Assembly: GCA_904420085.1 (NCBI GenBank)
Contig: CAJFUA010000021.1
Span: 1-64,000 of the forward strand
Reading direction: 5' to 3'
Length of the DNA: 64,000 nt
Source of the DNA: an uncultured Eubacterium sp.
GTDB taxonomy: Bacteria; Bacillota; Clostridia; Lachnospirales; Lachnospiraceae
Positions within the stretch are counted from its first letter, which is position 1; each line of letters starts with the position of its first letter. Below, in pieces: positions 55,419 to 64,000 of the stretch. The position numbers and the translations under genes are program-made. The notes beneath the pieces are model-generated. The model saw only the letters and a list, made by a program, of their open reading frames with translations, made no database searches and had not been told where the DNA came from.

Positions 55419-56801
55419 TTATTTACTCTTTTTAACCAATTCTTTAAACATGTCTCCCCGCTGTTCATAACTGTCAAACATATCCCAGCTTGCGCATGCC
55501 GGCGACAGCAGCACTGCATCTCCCGGCTCTGCCTTTTCCTTGCTGACTTTCACTGCCTCTTCCAATGACTTTGTAAATATAATTTTCTCAAAACCATATT
55601 TTTGAACACTTTCCGCAATCTGATCTGATGTTTCTCCAAGCAGCACCAGATATTTTATTTTCCCGCCAAAAGAAGCTGCCCATTGGTCAAAAGAAACGTT
55701 CTTATCGTAACCGCCTGCAATCAGTACAGTAGGTCTGGACATTGCCTCAATGGCTTTTATGGATGCGTCTGTATTGGTTCCTTTCGAATCATTATAATAG
55801 ATTACATCATCAATGGTATCCACATATTCTATTCTATGCGCCACTGCCTTGAATTTTGTAATTGCCTTTTTTATAATGTCTGTCGGAACGCCCATCATCA
55901 GGGATATTCCGATAGCCGCCATAATATTTTCAATATTATGTATTCCTACCAGTGTAGTATCTTCTGTGGTCGTGATGACCTGCTTTCCTGATTTTGTGGC
56001 ATAGACAATATTCTTTCCTTCTAAATAAATTCCTTCTTCCAATGCCTGTTTACTGCTGAACCAGATGATTTTATTATGCAGTTTTGGAGCATACGCTCTC
56101 AAAATTTCATCTTCATAGTTCAAAATCACCGGCTCATCCCCACACTGATTTTTTGTAATGCTCATTTTTACATTGGTATAACATTCCATTGTATAATGTC
56201 TGTTTAAATGGTCCGGAGTAATATTTAATACTGCGCTGACGTTTGGATGGAAAGTATGTATGGTTTCTAACTGAAAACTGCTGATTTCCGCCACAGTGAC
56301 TGTGTCTTCTGTGGAATTAAGGGCTGTATGTGTATATGGTATGCCGATATTCCCAACAACGTCCACCTTTTCATAGTACGAAGCCAGAATTTCACCTGTC
56401 AAAGCCGTGGTTGTGGTTTTTCCGTTGGTTCCTGTAATAGCCACAACTTTTCCCTTTCCTGTCACATAGGCCAGTTCCACCTCGCCCCAGATAGGAACTC
56501 CTGCCGCTCTTACTTCATTGACAAAAGGTGCGTCGATGGCAATTCCCGGACTTAAAATCATTAAATCCATATGAGAAACCACGGTCTTTGGAAGTTCTCC
56601 TAAAATCACTTCCACCTCTTCTCTGTTTTCTAATCCGGATAAAACATCCTCCCTGTCCAGATTTTGATTTCCGTCATAAATGGTGACTTTTGCTCCTATT
56701 TTTTTTAATAAATCCGCAGCGGCTATTCCGCTTTTACCGGAACCTGCCACTAAAACTTTTTTATTTTTCAGTTCCATAACCCTTCTCCGTCTTTCTTTCA
56801 T
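55419..56801 (-). CDS. murD: UDP-N-acetylmuramoylalanine-D-glutamate ligase
   Basis: A 460-residue Mur ligase adding D-glutamate to UDP-MurNAc-L-Ala. It has the N-terminal nucleotide-binding GSGKSGIAA, the ATP loop GTNGKTTT, the metal and substrate region around TPDHLNRH, and YYNDSKGTNTDAS. Two starts, ATG 56801 and ATG 56777, each have a GGAG at good spacing; the second (MELKNKKV) is nearer the family's usual N-terminus. It lies 52 bases after mraY. Confidence 0.96.
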   Translation of the reverse strand: MKERRRRVMELKNKKVLVAGSGKSGIAAADLLKKIGAKVTIYDGNQNLDREDVLSGLENREEVEVILGELPKTVVSHMDLMILSPGIAIDAPFVNEVRAAGVPIWGEVELAYVTGKGKVVAITGTNGKTTTTALTGEILASYYEKVDVVGNIGIPYTHTALNSTEDTVTVAEISSFQLETIHTFHPNVSAVLNITPDHLNRHYTMECYTNVKMSITKNQCGDEPVILNYEDEILRAYAPKLHNKIIWFSSKQALEEGIYLEGKNIVYATKSGKQVITTTEDTTLVGIHNIENIMAAIGISLMMGVPTDIIKKAITKFKAVAHRIEYVDTIDDVIYYNDSKGTNTDASIKAIEAMSRPTVLIAGGYDKNVSFDQWAASFGGKIKYLVLLGETSDQIAESVQKYGFEKIIFTKSLEEAVKVSKEKAEPGDAVLLSPACASWDMFDSYEQRGDMFKELVKKSK

Positions 56802-56853
56802 TTTGCTTATCTCCCTATGGCAGACTATCTGTTTTCATAATTGTTTTATCTGG

Positions 56854-57834
56854 CTATAAGGCTGCATATGCCACCAGACAGAGAACTGCTGTCACGATGG
56901 CAAAAGCTGCAACCACCTGCGTTTCTGCATAGCCGCTCTCCTGAAAATGATGGTGTAACGGAGCCATTTTAAATACTCTTCTTCCTTCGCCGTATTTTTT
57001 CTTTGTATACTTAAACCATGACACCTGAATGATATCCGATAAAGCCTCTATCAGATAAATAAATGCAAAAATCACGATGAAAATAGGGATTTTTAACATG
57101 AATGCCATTCCTGCAACAAAGCCTCCAAGTGCAAGTGAACCTGTGTCTCCCATAAATACTCTGGCCGGATAAACGTTATATAAGAAAAATCCCATTAAAG
57201 CGCCTACCAGAGCGGCTGAAATCGGCTCCAGTCCGGTTCCGATGGCAATGGTTGTCAGAAATACTGCAATTATAATTGTAACACTGGTTGCCAGTCCGTC
57301 TAAACCGTCCGTTAAATTTGCACCGTTGACCGTGCCAAGTACAACGATAAATAAAAACGGTATGAACAGCCACAAAGGCATGGTCACTTCCATTCCTCCG
57401 GTAAACGGAATAATGGTGGAAGTCCCCAGATCCGTATATTTTAAAATATAAAAACAAAAGATACCGGTAACCACAAACTGTGCAATGATTTTCTGTAACT
57501 CAGTCAGTCCTAAATTCCGTTTCTTTACTACTTTAATATAGTCATCTGCGAAACCGATAATTCCAAATCCTACAATCATGAATAATACCGGAATAATTTT
57601 TGTATTTTTGCATGCAAACATAAAAACAAGCGATGTGATGATTACACTGGCAAGGATAATCATTCCGCCCATGGTAGGGGTTCCTGCCTTACTCTGATGA
57701 GACTGCGGTCCCTCCTCTCTGATATACTGCCCAAACTTTAATCTTTTTAACATTGGTATGATAATCGGACATAAAATCACGCTTGCTGCGAACGAAATAA
57801 TAATTGCCACAATAATCGTTGTACTTATACTCAT
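56854..57834 (-). CDS. mraY: Phospho-N-acetylmuramoyl-pentapeptide transferase
   Basis: A 326-residue membrane enzyme making lipid I. It has about ten helices and the family motifs GTPTMGG (near 51-57), the catalytic FADDYIKV-like GFADDYIKV, NGANLTDGLDGLA, and the C-terminal HHHFQ (MAPLHHHFQESG). The ribosome site AAGGAG lies in the end of the preceding PBP gene, with one base between genes, so translation is coupled. Confidence 0.97.
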   Translation of the reverse strand: MSISTTIIVAIIISFAASVILCPIIIPMLKRLKFGQYIREEGPQSHQSKAGTPTMGGMIILASVIITSLVFMFACKNTKIIPVLFMIVGFGIIGFADDYIKVVKKRNLGLTELQKIIAQFVVTGIFCFYILKYTDLGTSTIIPFTGGMEVTMPLWLFIPFLFIVVLGTVNGANLTDGLDGLATSVTIIIAVFLTTIAIGTGLEPISAALVGALMGFFLYNVYPARVFMGDTGSLALGGFVAGMAFMLKIPIFIVIFAFIYLIEALSDIIQVSWFKYTKKKYGEGRRVFKMAPLHHHFQESGYAETQVVAAFAIVTAVLCLVAYAAL

Positions 57835-57835
57835 T

Positions 57836-59569
57836 TTACTCTCCTTGTTCTTTTTCCTCCAATAAATACGGAAGAATATTTTTGTATAAACTGCTTATTA
57901 CCGGCGCAGCCACCTGTCCGCCATAATAGATTCCCTCCGGTTCATCTATAATTGCCATGGCAATGACCTGTGGATTATCTGCCGGGGCAAATCCCATAAA
58001 AGAGGCGATATATTTCCCCGACCCTCTGGGAAGTTTCTGTGATGTGGCTGTTTTCCCACCCACTTTATATCCTTCTACCTGCCCCTTGCTTCCGGTTCCC
58101 TCAGATATTACTTTCTCAAGTACATATTTCATTGTATCAGATGTTTCCTTTGATACAACACCTTTTTTCTGCTTATAACTGAATTTTTCCACAACTTCCT
58201 CATCTGCATTGACAGATTTTATGGCAAAATGGGGTGTTACCAAAGTTCCTCCGTTAATAACGGCGCTGGCTGCCACAAGATACTGCATGGGTGTGATTTG
58301 AAACGACTGTCCAAAAGACATGGTAGCCAATTCTACATTTCCCACATTTTTCATCTGGTGAATAATGGTTCCTGCTTCTCCCGGCACATCAATCCCTGTT
58401 TTATCCATCAGCCCCAGTTTGCGCATCTGCTCATAAAACCGTTCCACGCCCACTTTTAATCCTACGTCAATGAAGACCGGATTGCAGGAATTCATTGTTC
58501 CATGTAAGAAATCTTCGCTGCCGTGACCTGTTGTTTTATGGCATCTGATTTTTCTGTCATCCACAATCCGAAATCCCGGACAGCTGAACTGTGTGTCCAA
58601 ATCCACCACGTGATTTTCCAATGCCGCTGTTGCCGTCACCACTTTAAAGGTGGAACCGGGTTCATAAGTATCGTTGGTGCATTGATTTCTCCACATTTTA
58701 TTTAACAAATCCTGTTTCTTTTTGTCAGAAACATTTTCCTCTAACTGGTAATTTAACGTATACGGGTCATTCAAATCAAATTCCGGTGCGTTGACCATGG
58801 CAAGAATTTCACCGTTATTGGGATTCATAACAATAATCGAGACATAATTGGCCTTTTTTGCTTCCAGCGTATTATAGGCAATCTGCTCTGCATACTGCTG
58901 AATATTTACATCCAGACTGGTTACCAGATTGTTTCCCGGCACAGGTTCTTTTCTCTGCTCCAAAGCATTTTCCCTCTCTATGCCCCGGGAATCGGTAGGC
59001 GTCATAATCATGCCGTCCACACCTTTTAAATACTTTTCATACTGTACTTCCAACCCGATAATTCCCTGATTATCCGCCCCGGTAAACCCCAACACTTTGG
59101 AAGCAAGACTCTCATAAGGATAATACCTTTTGTAGTCTTCGTCAACCTTGACTCCCTCCAGATTGTACTCCCGAATCTGGTCGCCGGTTTCTTTTGGCAG
59201 GTTGGACTTGATTTTTTCCCTGATGCTTTTCTTCTCAACTTTTTCTCTTACTTCCGCTTCATCCAGCCCCAATTCTTTGGATAAAACATCTACAACCCTA
59301 TCGGGATTTTTTATCTGATTATATATAACAGAAACGGTACACACTGTCTTATTACTTGCAATGACTTTACCGTTTCTGTCTAAAATCTGCCCTCTGGGAG
59401 CCTTTATTTTTCTTTCTCTTTCCTGTACTTCCAATGCTTTTTTTGTATAATGTTCGGATTTGAAAATCATTAAGTACGCCAGTTTCCCCACCACAAGCAT
59501 ACAAAAAACTGCAACGGCCCAGACATATAGCAGCAGCATTTTTCTATGAATTGTTTTAACCTGATTCAA
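57836..59569 (-). CDS. spoVD: Class B penicillin-binding protein, SpoVD/PBP2-like
   Basis: A 577-residue transpeptidase with an N-terminal membrane helix (about 12-36), a dimerisation region, and the catalytic domain: Ser306 in STFK, SCN (361-363) and K506-T-A. The third motif is KTA rather than the usual KTG. There is no clear PASTA domain at the C-terminus. TTG 59569 follows AGGAG by seven bases; an ATG at 59590 has none. Tandem placement with another class B PBP parallels pbpB-spoVD in Bacillus, so one may serve division and the other the spore cortex; which is which is not certain. Confidence 0.88.
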   Translation of the reverse strand: MNQVKTIHRKMLLLYVWAVAVFCMLVVGKLAYLMIFKSEHYTKKALEVQERERKIKAPRGQILDRNGKVIASNKTVCTVSVIYNQIKNPDRVVDVLSKELGLDEAEVREKVEKKSIREKIKSNLPKETGDQIREYNLEGVKVDEDYKRYYPYESLASKVLGFTGADNQGIIGLEVQYEKYLKGVDGMIMTPTDSRGIERENALEQRKEPVPGNNLVTSLDVNIQQYAEQIAYNTLEAKKANYVSIIVMNPNNGEILAMVNAPEFDLNDPYTLNYQLEENVSDKKKQDLLNKMWRNQCTNDTYEPGSTFKVVTATAALENHVVDLDTQFSCPGFRIVDDRKIRCHKTTGHGSEDFLHGTMNSCNPVFIDVGLKVGVERFYEQMRKLGLMDKTGIDVPGEAGTIIHQMKNVGNVELATMSFGQSFQITPMQYLVAASAVINGGTLVTPHFAIKSVNADEEVVEKFSYKQKKGVVSKETSDTMKYVLEKVISEGTGSKGQVEGYKVGGKTATSQKLPRGSGKYIASFMGFAPADNPQVIAMAIIDEPEGIYYGGQVAAPVISSLYKNILPYLLEEKEQGE

Positions 59570-59601
59570 ATGACAACTCCTGCAGAGCATTTATTATAAT
59601 T

Positions 59602-61467
59602 CTATTCTTTTGCCGTTTTTTCTATTCCCAAATATGGAAGTACCTGTTTCATAATGTATGTCCAAAGTTCCGTATTATAGGCGGTGGCCTCTGCGTTTTC
59701 TTCCGGCGTATCCATCAGTGTATAGCAGACCACCTCCGGATTTTCAATCGGCACGCATCCGATAAAGGATAAGATATACTGATTCTTAATTCTTCCGATT
59801 CCTGTTCCGGATGTATTTACTTTTTCGGCGGTACCTGTTTTTCCACCTACCGTATATCCTTCGATGGCTGCCGTGGTACCTGTACCGGTCAGAACAACCT
59901 GACGCAGACTTTTTTTGATAAACTCTGACGTCTCTTTTGTAATGGTTTCTTTTACCAGAGTCTTCGAATAATTTTTCACTAAACTTCCATCTTCTGTGAC
60001 AATCTGCTTTACTACATGTGGTTCATAATAATAACCGCCATTTACCAGAGAAGAAAATGCCGATACCATTTGAATCATGTTTACCGTAAAGTTCTGCCCG
60101 AAAGAATTTGTTGCAAGGGTAACTTCCCCCATTCCTCTTTCTTTATCGTAGATAATTCCTCTGGTTTCTCCCGGTAAATCAATGCCTGTTTTCATACCAA
60201 AACCGTACCTTGCCTGATATTTCATAAATTCATCAGCGCCAAGCTGACGGCCAATATACATCATGTAATCGTTACAGGACTCGGCAATTGCCTCTTTTGC
60301 ATCAATGGTTCCATGGCCGCTGGTATCATGACATCCGATTTTATAAATGTCTACTTTCTCATAGCCGTCACAGGTAAAGGTGGTATTTTTGTTAATCACT
60401 CCTTCTTCCAGTCCGGCAGCAACCGTAAATGCTTTCGCCGTAGAACCCGGTTCGAAAGAATCCGTAATACAATAATTACTCCAGACGGAGTTTAATACTT
60501 CCGACTGTTTCTCTTTCGAAAGTTTTTTCCATTCCGATTTACTATAGCCTTTATGAGCACTGGTCGGTTTATTGAGATTAAATGTCTGATCATCACCCAT
60601 CGCCAGAATTTCCCCCGTGTTCGGGTCGGCAACCACCACTGCAATTCTTTTTGGTTCATATTTTGCCATATATTTGTCAATGGCATTCTGCACGATACGC
60701 TGAATATTCATATCAATGGAGGAAATAACATTATTTCCATTCTGCGCATCCTTGACTACCATTTCCATGTTATTTTCAGCGTCCATGTAACCATATTCTC
60801 TTCCCTCGACACCATTTAATTCATCACTGTAGCTTGCTTCAATCCCGAGAGATGCCTCATTATTCATATTAGAAAATCCAAGCACGCTGCACGCCAGAGA
60901 ATTATACGGATACATTCTTTTGTACTGTTTTTCAAACCACACACCTTTGGTATTCTGCACTTTTTCTTTTTCTTCATCAGTGTCTGCATATTCCCCCTGA
61001 AGATATGCTTGAAATTCTTCAATTTCCTCATATTGGAGTTCTTTTTTTGCAACCCAGTAGTTTCCGTTTTTATGTTCTTCGATACCGGTCTTTAAATCTT
61101 CTTCTTCAAAATCAAAATACTTAACCAGCGCATCAATAGTCGGTTCCAGATATTTTTCTTCATCAGACATAATCAGTTTCGAATCAATAATCAGATTATA
61201 AACCATAACGCTTGTAGCCAGCACATTTCCGTTTCTGTCTTTAATATCCCCCCGTTTATACGGAATGACTCTGCTGGTAAAACTCTGCTGCTGTAACACC
61301 TGAATGGAATAGTTGTCACCTTTCACAACGTTTAAATAGACAATTTTCCCACACAACACAAATAGAAATCCGACAATTAATGCATAAATGATTCCCAGAT
61401 TTCTACTCATTTTCTTATTAAATCTTAATTTTGGTTTTCTTCTTCTAACTACTCTTCTATCGCTCAT
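59602..61467 (-). CDS. ftsI: Class B penicillin-binding protein, FtsI/PBP2B-like
   Basis: A 621-residue transpeptidase with a basic N-terminus, one membrane helix (about 24-46), a dimerisation domain and catalytic motifs Ser342 in STAK, SCN (397-399) and KTGT (near 543). It follows the ftsL-like gene after two bases and has almost no ribosome site, so translation probably depends on coupling. It cross-links septal peptidoglycan with its FtsW partner. It shares domain order with the PBP gene that follows but is longer in the N-terminal domain. Confidence 0.9.
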   Translation of the reverse strand: MSDRRVVRRRKPKLRFNKKMSRNLGIIYALIVGFLFVLCGKIVYLNVVKGDNYSIQVLQQQSFTSRVIPYKRGDIKDRNGNVLATSVMVYNLIIDSKLIMSDEEKYLEPTIDALVKYFDFEEEDLKTGIEEHKNGNYWVAKKELQYEEIEEFQAYLQGEYADTDEEKEKVQNTKGVWFEKQYKRMYPYNSLACSVLGFSNMNNEASLGIEASYSDELNGVEGREYGYMDAENNMEMVVKDAQNGNNVISSIDMNIQRIVQNAIDKYMAKYEPKRIAVVVADPNTGEILAMGDDQTFNLNKPTSAHKGYSKSEWKKLSKEKQSEVLNSVWSNYCITDSFEPGSTAKAFTVAAGLEEGVINKNTTFTCDGYEKVDIYKIGCHDTSGHGTIDAKEAIAESCNDYMMYIGRQLGADEFMKYQARYGFGMKTGIDLPGETRGIIYDKERGMGEVTLATNSFGQNFTVNMIQMVSAFSSLVNGGYYYEPHVVKQIVTEDGSLVKNYSKTLVKETITKETSEFIKKSLRQVVLTGTGTTAAIEGYTVGGKTGTAEKVNTSGTGIGRIKNQYILSFIGCVPIENPEVVCYTLMDTPEENAEATAYNTELWTYIMKQVLPYLGIEKTAKE

Positions 61468-61469
61468 AA

Positions 61470-61961
61470 TTACTTACTAGGTATATCCCCATATTGTAAT
61501 GTATACCCACTATCACTTGGTTTATAATAAAAAATCTGTTTATCCGTAGCCTGTTTCATTCCCAGTTTCTTTGTTGCCACCTTATATACATGGTCTACAT
61601 TCACATGACTGTTGATGGAATAGTTCAAAGCATTGTTCGTGGACTGAACGGTGCTGATTTCATTTTTCAACTCAGAAATGCTGTCTCTGGTTGCTGTTAT
61701 ATCTGCCTGCACATAAAGGTATGCCACACACATAATAAGGCATACAACGGATACCACTGCCATAAACGCAACATGAGGAGCGCTCATGCTCAGGGCTTTT
61801 GCTCTTCTCAGTTCTTCCTGTGAAACCTGACGTCTTCTCCTCTGTCTGGTTTCCTGTTGTGGATTTTTCCTTGGCTGTACCTGCCCTGCCGTGCTTTGTC
61901 TCCTTACTGTATTTCCATAGACGTATTCACTTGTATAAAATCCGTTTCTTGCCCCGTTCAT
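61470..61961 (-). CDS. ftsL: FtsL-like cell division protein
   Basis: A 163-residue bitopic protein: long basic, glutamine- and arginine-rich cytoplasmic part (1-60), membrane helix (about 62-85), then a coiled coil (about 88-120) and a short C-terminal region. Sequence is poorly conserved in this family; position between rsmH and ftsI is the main support. AAAGGTG lies seven bases before the start, within the rsmH stop region. Confidence 0.82.
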   Translation of the reverse strand: MNGARNGFYTSEYVYGNTVRRQSTAGQVQPRKNPQQETRQRRRRQVSQEELRRAKALSMSAPHVAFMAVVSVVCLIMCVAYLYVQADITATRDSISELKNEISTVQSTNNALNYSINSHVNVDHVYKVATKKLGMKQATDKQIFYYKPSDSGYTLQYGDIPSK

Positions 61962-61964
61962 AAT

Positions 61965-62900
61965 TTAACACCTTTCAAATATTCTTAATTTTGAGCTTTT
62001 TGCTCTTTTATTAACCGCTATCTCATCTTCTGACGGGACAATTGGTTTTCTCGTTATCACCCTGCCTTTTGATTTCTTTCCGCATACGCACACCGGAAAG
62101 TCAGGCGGACAGGTGCATGGATTCTCATTTTCCCTAAATTTTGTTTTTACGATTCTGTCTTCCAGAGAATGAAATGTAATGATACAGATTCTTCCTCCGG
62201 GATTTAACCGTTCTATCATCTTATCAATAGATTCTTTTAAAACAGCCAACTCTCTGTTCACTTCTATTCTGATTGCCTGAAAGGTCTTTTTTGCCGGATG
62301 TCCACCCTTCGCTTTAGCTTTCATCGGAATGGCACTTTGAATGATTTCGCTTAATTCCTGCGTTGTCTCCAAAGGCTTGTCCTCTCTGGATTGAACAATC
62401 TTTTTGGCTATATTTCTTGCAAATCTTTCTTCACCATAGTCTTTTATAATGGTGAACAGTTCATTTTCTGAATACGAATTTACAACATCGGCCGCTGTCA
62501 AACTCTGTCTTGTATCCATTCTCATATCCAGTGGTGCATCTGATTTATAAGAAAATCCCCTTTCCAGATTATCCAACTGGTATGACGAAACACCGATGTC
62601 CAAAAGAATTCCGTCTACTTTCTCTATCCCAAGACTTTCCAACACCCTGTCAATTTCACAGTAGTTGTCTCTGGCCAGTGTGACCTGTTCTCCAAATTCT
62701 TTTAGACGCTGGTCCGCGGCACGTAGCGCCTCTCCATCCTGGTCAATTCCAATCAACCTGCCCTTTGGAGATAACCGTTTCAACACTTCATAGGCATGTC
62801 CGCCACCACCCAGCGTTCCATCTACATATATTCCATCAGGTTTTATATTTAACCCTTCGATTGTTTCATTCAGAAGAACAGATACATGTTTGAAATCCAT
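61965..62900 (-). CDS. rsmH: 16S rRNA (cytosine-1402-N4)-methyltransferase
   Basis: A 311-residue SAM-dependent enzyme methylating C1402 of 16S rRNA. It shows the SAM motif [19 protein letters not shown], the [11 protein letters not shown] motif and [13 protein letters not shown]-terminal [13 protein letters not shown] cysteine cluster is typical for many Firmicutes. AAGG precedes the start. It is the second gene of the dcw operon. Confidence 0.97.
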   Translation of the reverse strand: MDFKHVSVLLNETIEGLNIKPDGIYVDGTLGGGGHAYEVLKRLSPKGRLIGIDQDGEALRAADQRLKEFGEQVTLARDNYCEIDRVLESLGIEKVDGILLDIGVSSYQLDNLERGFSYKSDAPLDMRMDTRQSLTAADVVNSYSENELFTIIKDYGEERFARNIAKKIVQSREDKPLETTQELSEIIQSAIPMKAKAKGGHPAKKTFQAIRIEVNRELAVLKESIDKMIERLNPGGRICIITFHSLEDRIVKTKFRENENPCTCPPDFPVCVCGKKSKGRVITRKPIVPSEDEIAVNKRAKSSKLRIFERC

Positions 62901-62926
62901 AGAAACCTTCTTTCCACACTTTATAC

Positions 62927-63376
62927 TTAAACACCAAGTTCAGCCATGTAATCAGCTAACTCTTCAATCTTTTCTTCTGCGTCATCGCTTTCAAGATATT
63001 CATTCATCTGTTCGTTCCACATATCTATATTCCAAATCTCAATCCGGTTTCCAACACCTACCCAAACTACTTCATTGTTTAACGATGCGTATTCCCTCAA
63101 TGTAGATGGAACAAGGACACGTCCCTGCTTATCTGCATCAAGGGGTTCCGCACCACCGAGGAAAAATCGATTGAAACTTCTTACCTTCTTATCCGTGAAT
63201 GGCAAACTACTTAACTTCTCCTGCAGTGCATTCCATGAGGATTCCGGATATGCAAAAAGACACTTGTCGATACCTCTGGTAACTACAAGTCTTTCGGCAA
63301 GATTATCTCTAATCTTGGAAGGGATTACGGTTCTGCCCTTCGTATCCATTTTTTGAGTCTGTTCACCTGTAAACAT
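62927..63376 (-). CDS. mraZ: Transcriptional regulator MraZ
   Basis: A 149-residue AbrB-like ring-forming regulator of the dcw cluster, with two copies of the MraZ fold (motifs [14 protein letters not shown] and [16 protein letters not shown]). Other MraZ proteins bind repeats in their own promoter; matching repeats lie just upstream here. ATG 63376 is chosen because AGGTGA lies five bases upstream; a GTG at 63385 would start inside that site. Confidence 0.96.
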   Translation of the reverse strand: MFTGEQTQKMDTKGRTVIPSKIRDNLAERLVVTRGIDKCLFAYPESSWNALQEKLSSLPFTDKKVRSFNRFFLGGAEPLDADKQGRVLVPSTLREYASLNNEVVWVGVGNRIEIWNIDMWNEQMNEYLESDDAEEKIEELADYMAELGV

Positions 63377-63420
63377 AAAACTCACCTACTTTTGTCTTTT
63401 ACGTAAAATCCTCCGGCAAT

Positions 63421-63459
63421 TTCACCACTTTTCACCACAAAATGGGGTAATTTCACCAC
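63421..63459 (-). promoter_or_regulatory. MraZ operator: three phased GTGGTGAA repeats
   Basis: Three perfect copies of GTGGTGAA (minus strand) at 63452-63459, 63431-63438 and 63421-63428, spaced 21 and 10 bases, about two and one DNA turns. They lie between the -10 box and mraZ. Confidence 0.75.
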
Positions 63460-63469
63460 TCATGCTTAA

Positions 63470-63498
63470 ATCATATACCATTTTTATCACAATTGCAA
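63470..63498 (-). promoter_or_regulatory. Sigma-A promoter of the dcw operon
   Basis: TTGCAA, 17 bases, TATGAT on the minus strand, directly upstream of the MraZ boxes. Confidence 0.6.
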
Positions 63499-63552
63499 CT
63501 ATTTTTTTATAAAAAACAAAAATATTATTTTGCCATTTTTTCCCATAAACAA

Positions 63553-63604
63553 AAGGAATCCCCACCAGACTTTCTGATAAAAATCAGTCTGGTGGGGATT
63601 TTTC
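63553..63604. terminator. Two-way terminator between lgt and mraZ
   Basis: A perfect 14-base stem ATCCCCACCAGACT with its complement and a 14-base loop; T-rich tails occur on both strands. Confidence 0.88.
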
Positions 63605-63702
63605 CCTAAATTTTATTAAATTTTCAGGTAATAACAATGAAATTTAATTTATTTTCCATTGATACCCTTTAGGTTCATTTTTTTATTCAAAACAAAGAAA
63701 TT

Positions 63703-64000
63703 TTATTTTCCTCCTGCTTTTACTTTTTTTCTAATTCTCATTCTTTTTACGACAACCACCGACAATGCTGTTACTGAAAGTATAATGGACAATGCCTGCG
63801 ACACCGGCCATCCAATTACGGGCATTATCAGTTGGTCCGTTCGCATGCCCTCTATGACTGCTCTTCCGATACCATAACCGATGAAATACCAGAGGAGAAT
63901 TTCTCCATCGAATTTTTTCTTTTTTCTAAAAACAATCATAAGAATTAAAACAAACACATTCCACAAAGATTCATAAAGGAATGTCGGCTGTACCTGTATA
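63703..64000 (-). CDS. lgt: Prolipoprotein diacylglyceryl transferase, C-terminal part
   Basis: The last 99 or so residues of Lgt, which adds diacylglycerol to the lipobox cysteine of prolipoproteins. The frame continues to the window edge with VQPTFLYESLWN, a characteristic C-terminal Lgt motif, followed by a membrane helix, then GYGIGRAVIEGMRTDQL with the conserved Arg and Glu, another helix and a basic tail. The start lies outside the window; the internal ATG at 63966 is not the start. Confidence 0.93.
   Translation of the reverse strand, partial: IQVQPTFLYESLWNVFVLILMIVFRKKKKFDGEILLWYFIGYGIGRAVIEGMRTDQLIMPVIGWPVSQALSIILSVTALSVVVVKRMRIRKKVKAGGK

Overview
The window reads as a chromosomal segment of a low-GC, spore-forming Gram-positive bacterium, most likely a Lachnospiraceae-type Clostridium. 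Supporting signs are the spoIIGA-sigE-sigG sporulation block next to ftsZ, a Spo0A-type spoIIG promoter, AddAB, a two-gene SUF system, strong GGAGG-type ribosome sites, and secreted proteins with lysine-rich fibronectin-III-like tails. Almost every gene lies on the minus strand; only a small membrane-anchored protein (18849-19313) and aroE (39999-40880) are on the plus strand. No rRNA, tRNA, CRISPR array, phage or insertion-sequence gene was seen.

Layout, left to right. 1-6770: a broken formate/nitrite-transporter gene, a Gfo/Idh/MocA oxidoreductase, a two-component system directly behind thioredoxin reductase and thioredoxin, and a cytoplasmic-type subtilase. 6843-8874: the NAD-salvage pair pncB and pncA; a glutamine-dependent NAD synthetase follows at 19361. 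8974-18686: sufB, sufC, an LD-carboxypeptidase, addA and addB, closely packed. 21572-24570: a CwlC-like amidase behind a predicted sigma-E promoter, an acidic lipoprotein, then dapB and dapA under a lysine riboswitch.

24969-35922 is the most distinctive region. It holds four GH128-type endo-beta-1,3-glucanases and three non-catalytic carbohydrate-binding-type proteins, interrupted only by an SSB-like gene. Six of these seven proteins end in the same very basic FN3-like module. A seventh-kilobase-scale companion, a 2316-residue multidomain GH81 beta-1,3-glucanase (45039-51989), sits between ftsZ and the spoIIG operon with its own promoter and terminator. Together they look like a cell-surface system for breaking down beta-1,3-glucan such as yeast or cereal glucan, curdlan or callose. 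No transporter or dedicated regulator is in the window, so uptake must be encoded elsewhere.

36025-42332: a D-2-hydroxyacid dehydrogenase with an unusual repeat-derived leader, efp, a secreted Ig-like protein, an aroD-aroK fusion divergent from aroE, yqeG, nrdR and ymxH. 42447-44825: sigG, sigE and spoIIGA, where spoIIGA appears to begin at an AUA codon. 52200-63376: a dcw cluster (ftsZ, divIB/ftsQ, ftsW/spoVE, murD, mraY, two class B PBPs, ftsL-like, rsmH, mraZ) without murG or ftsA, read from a promoter followed by phased MraZ boxes. The window ends inside lgt. All functional calls come from motif recognition; no database search was run.
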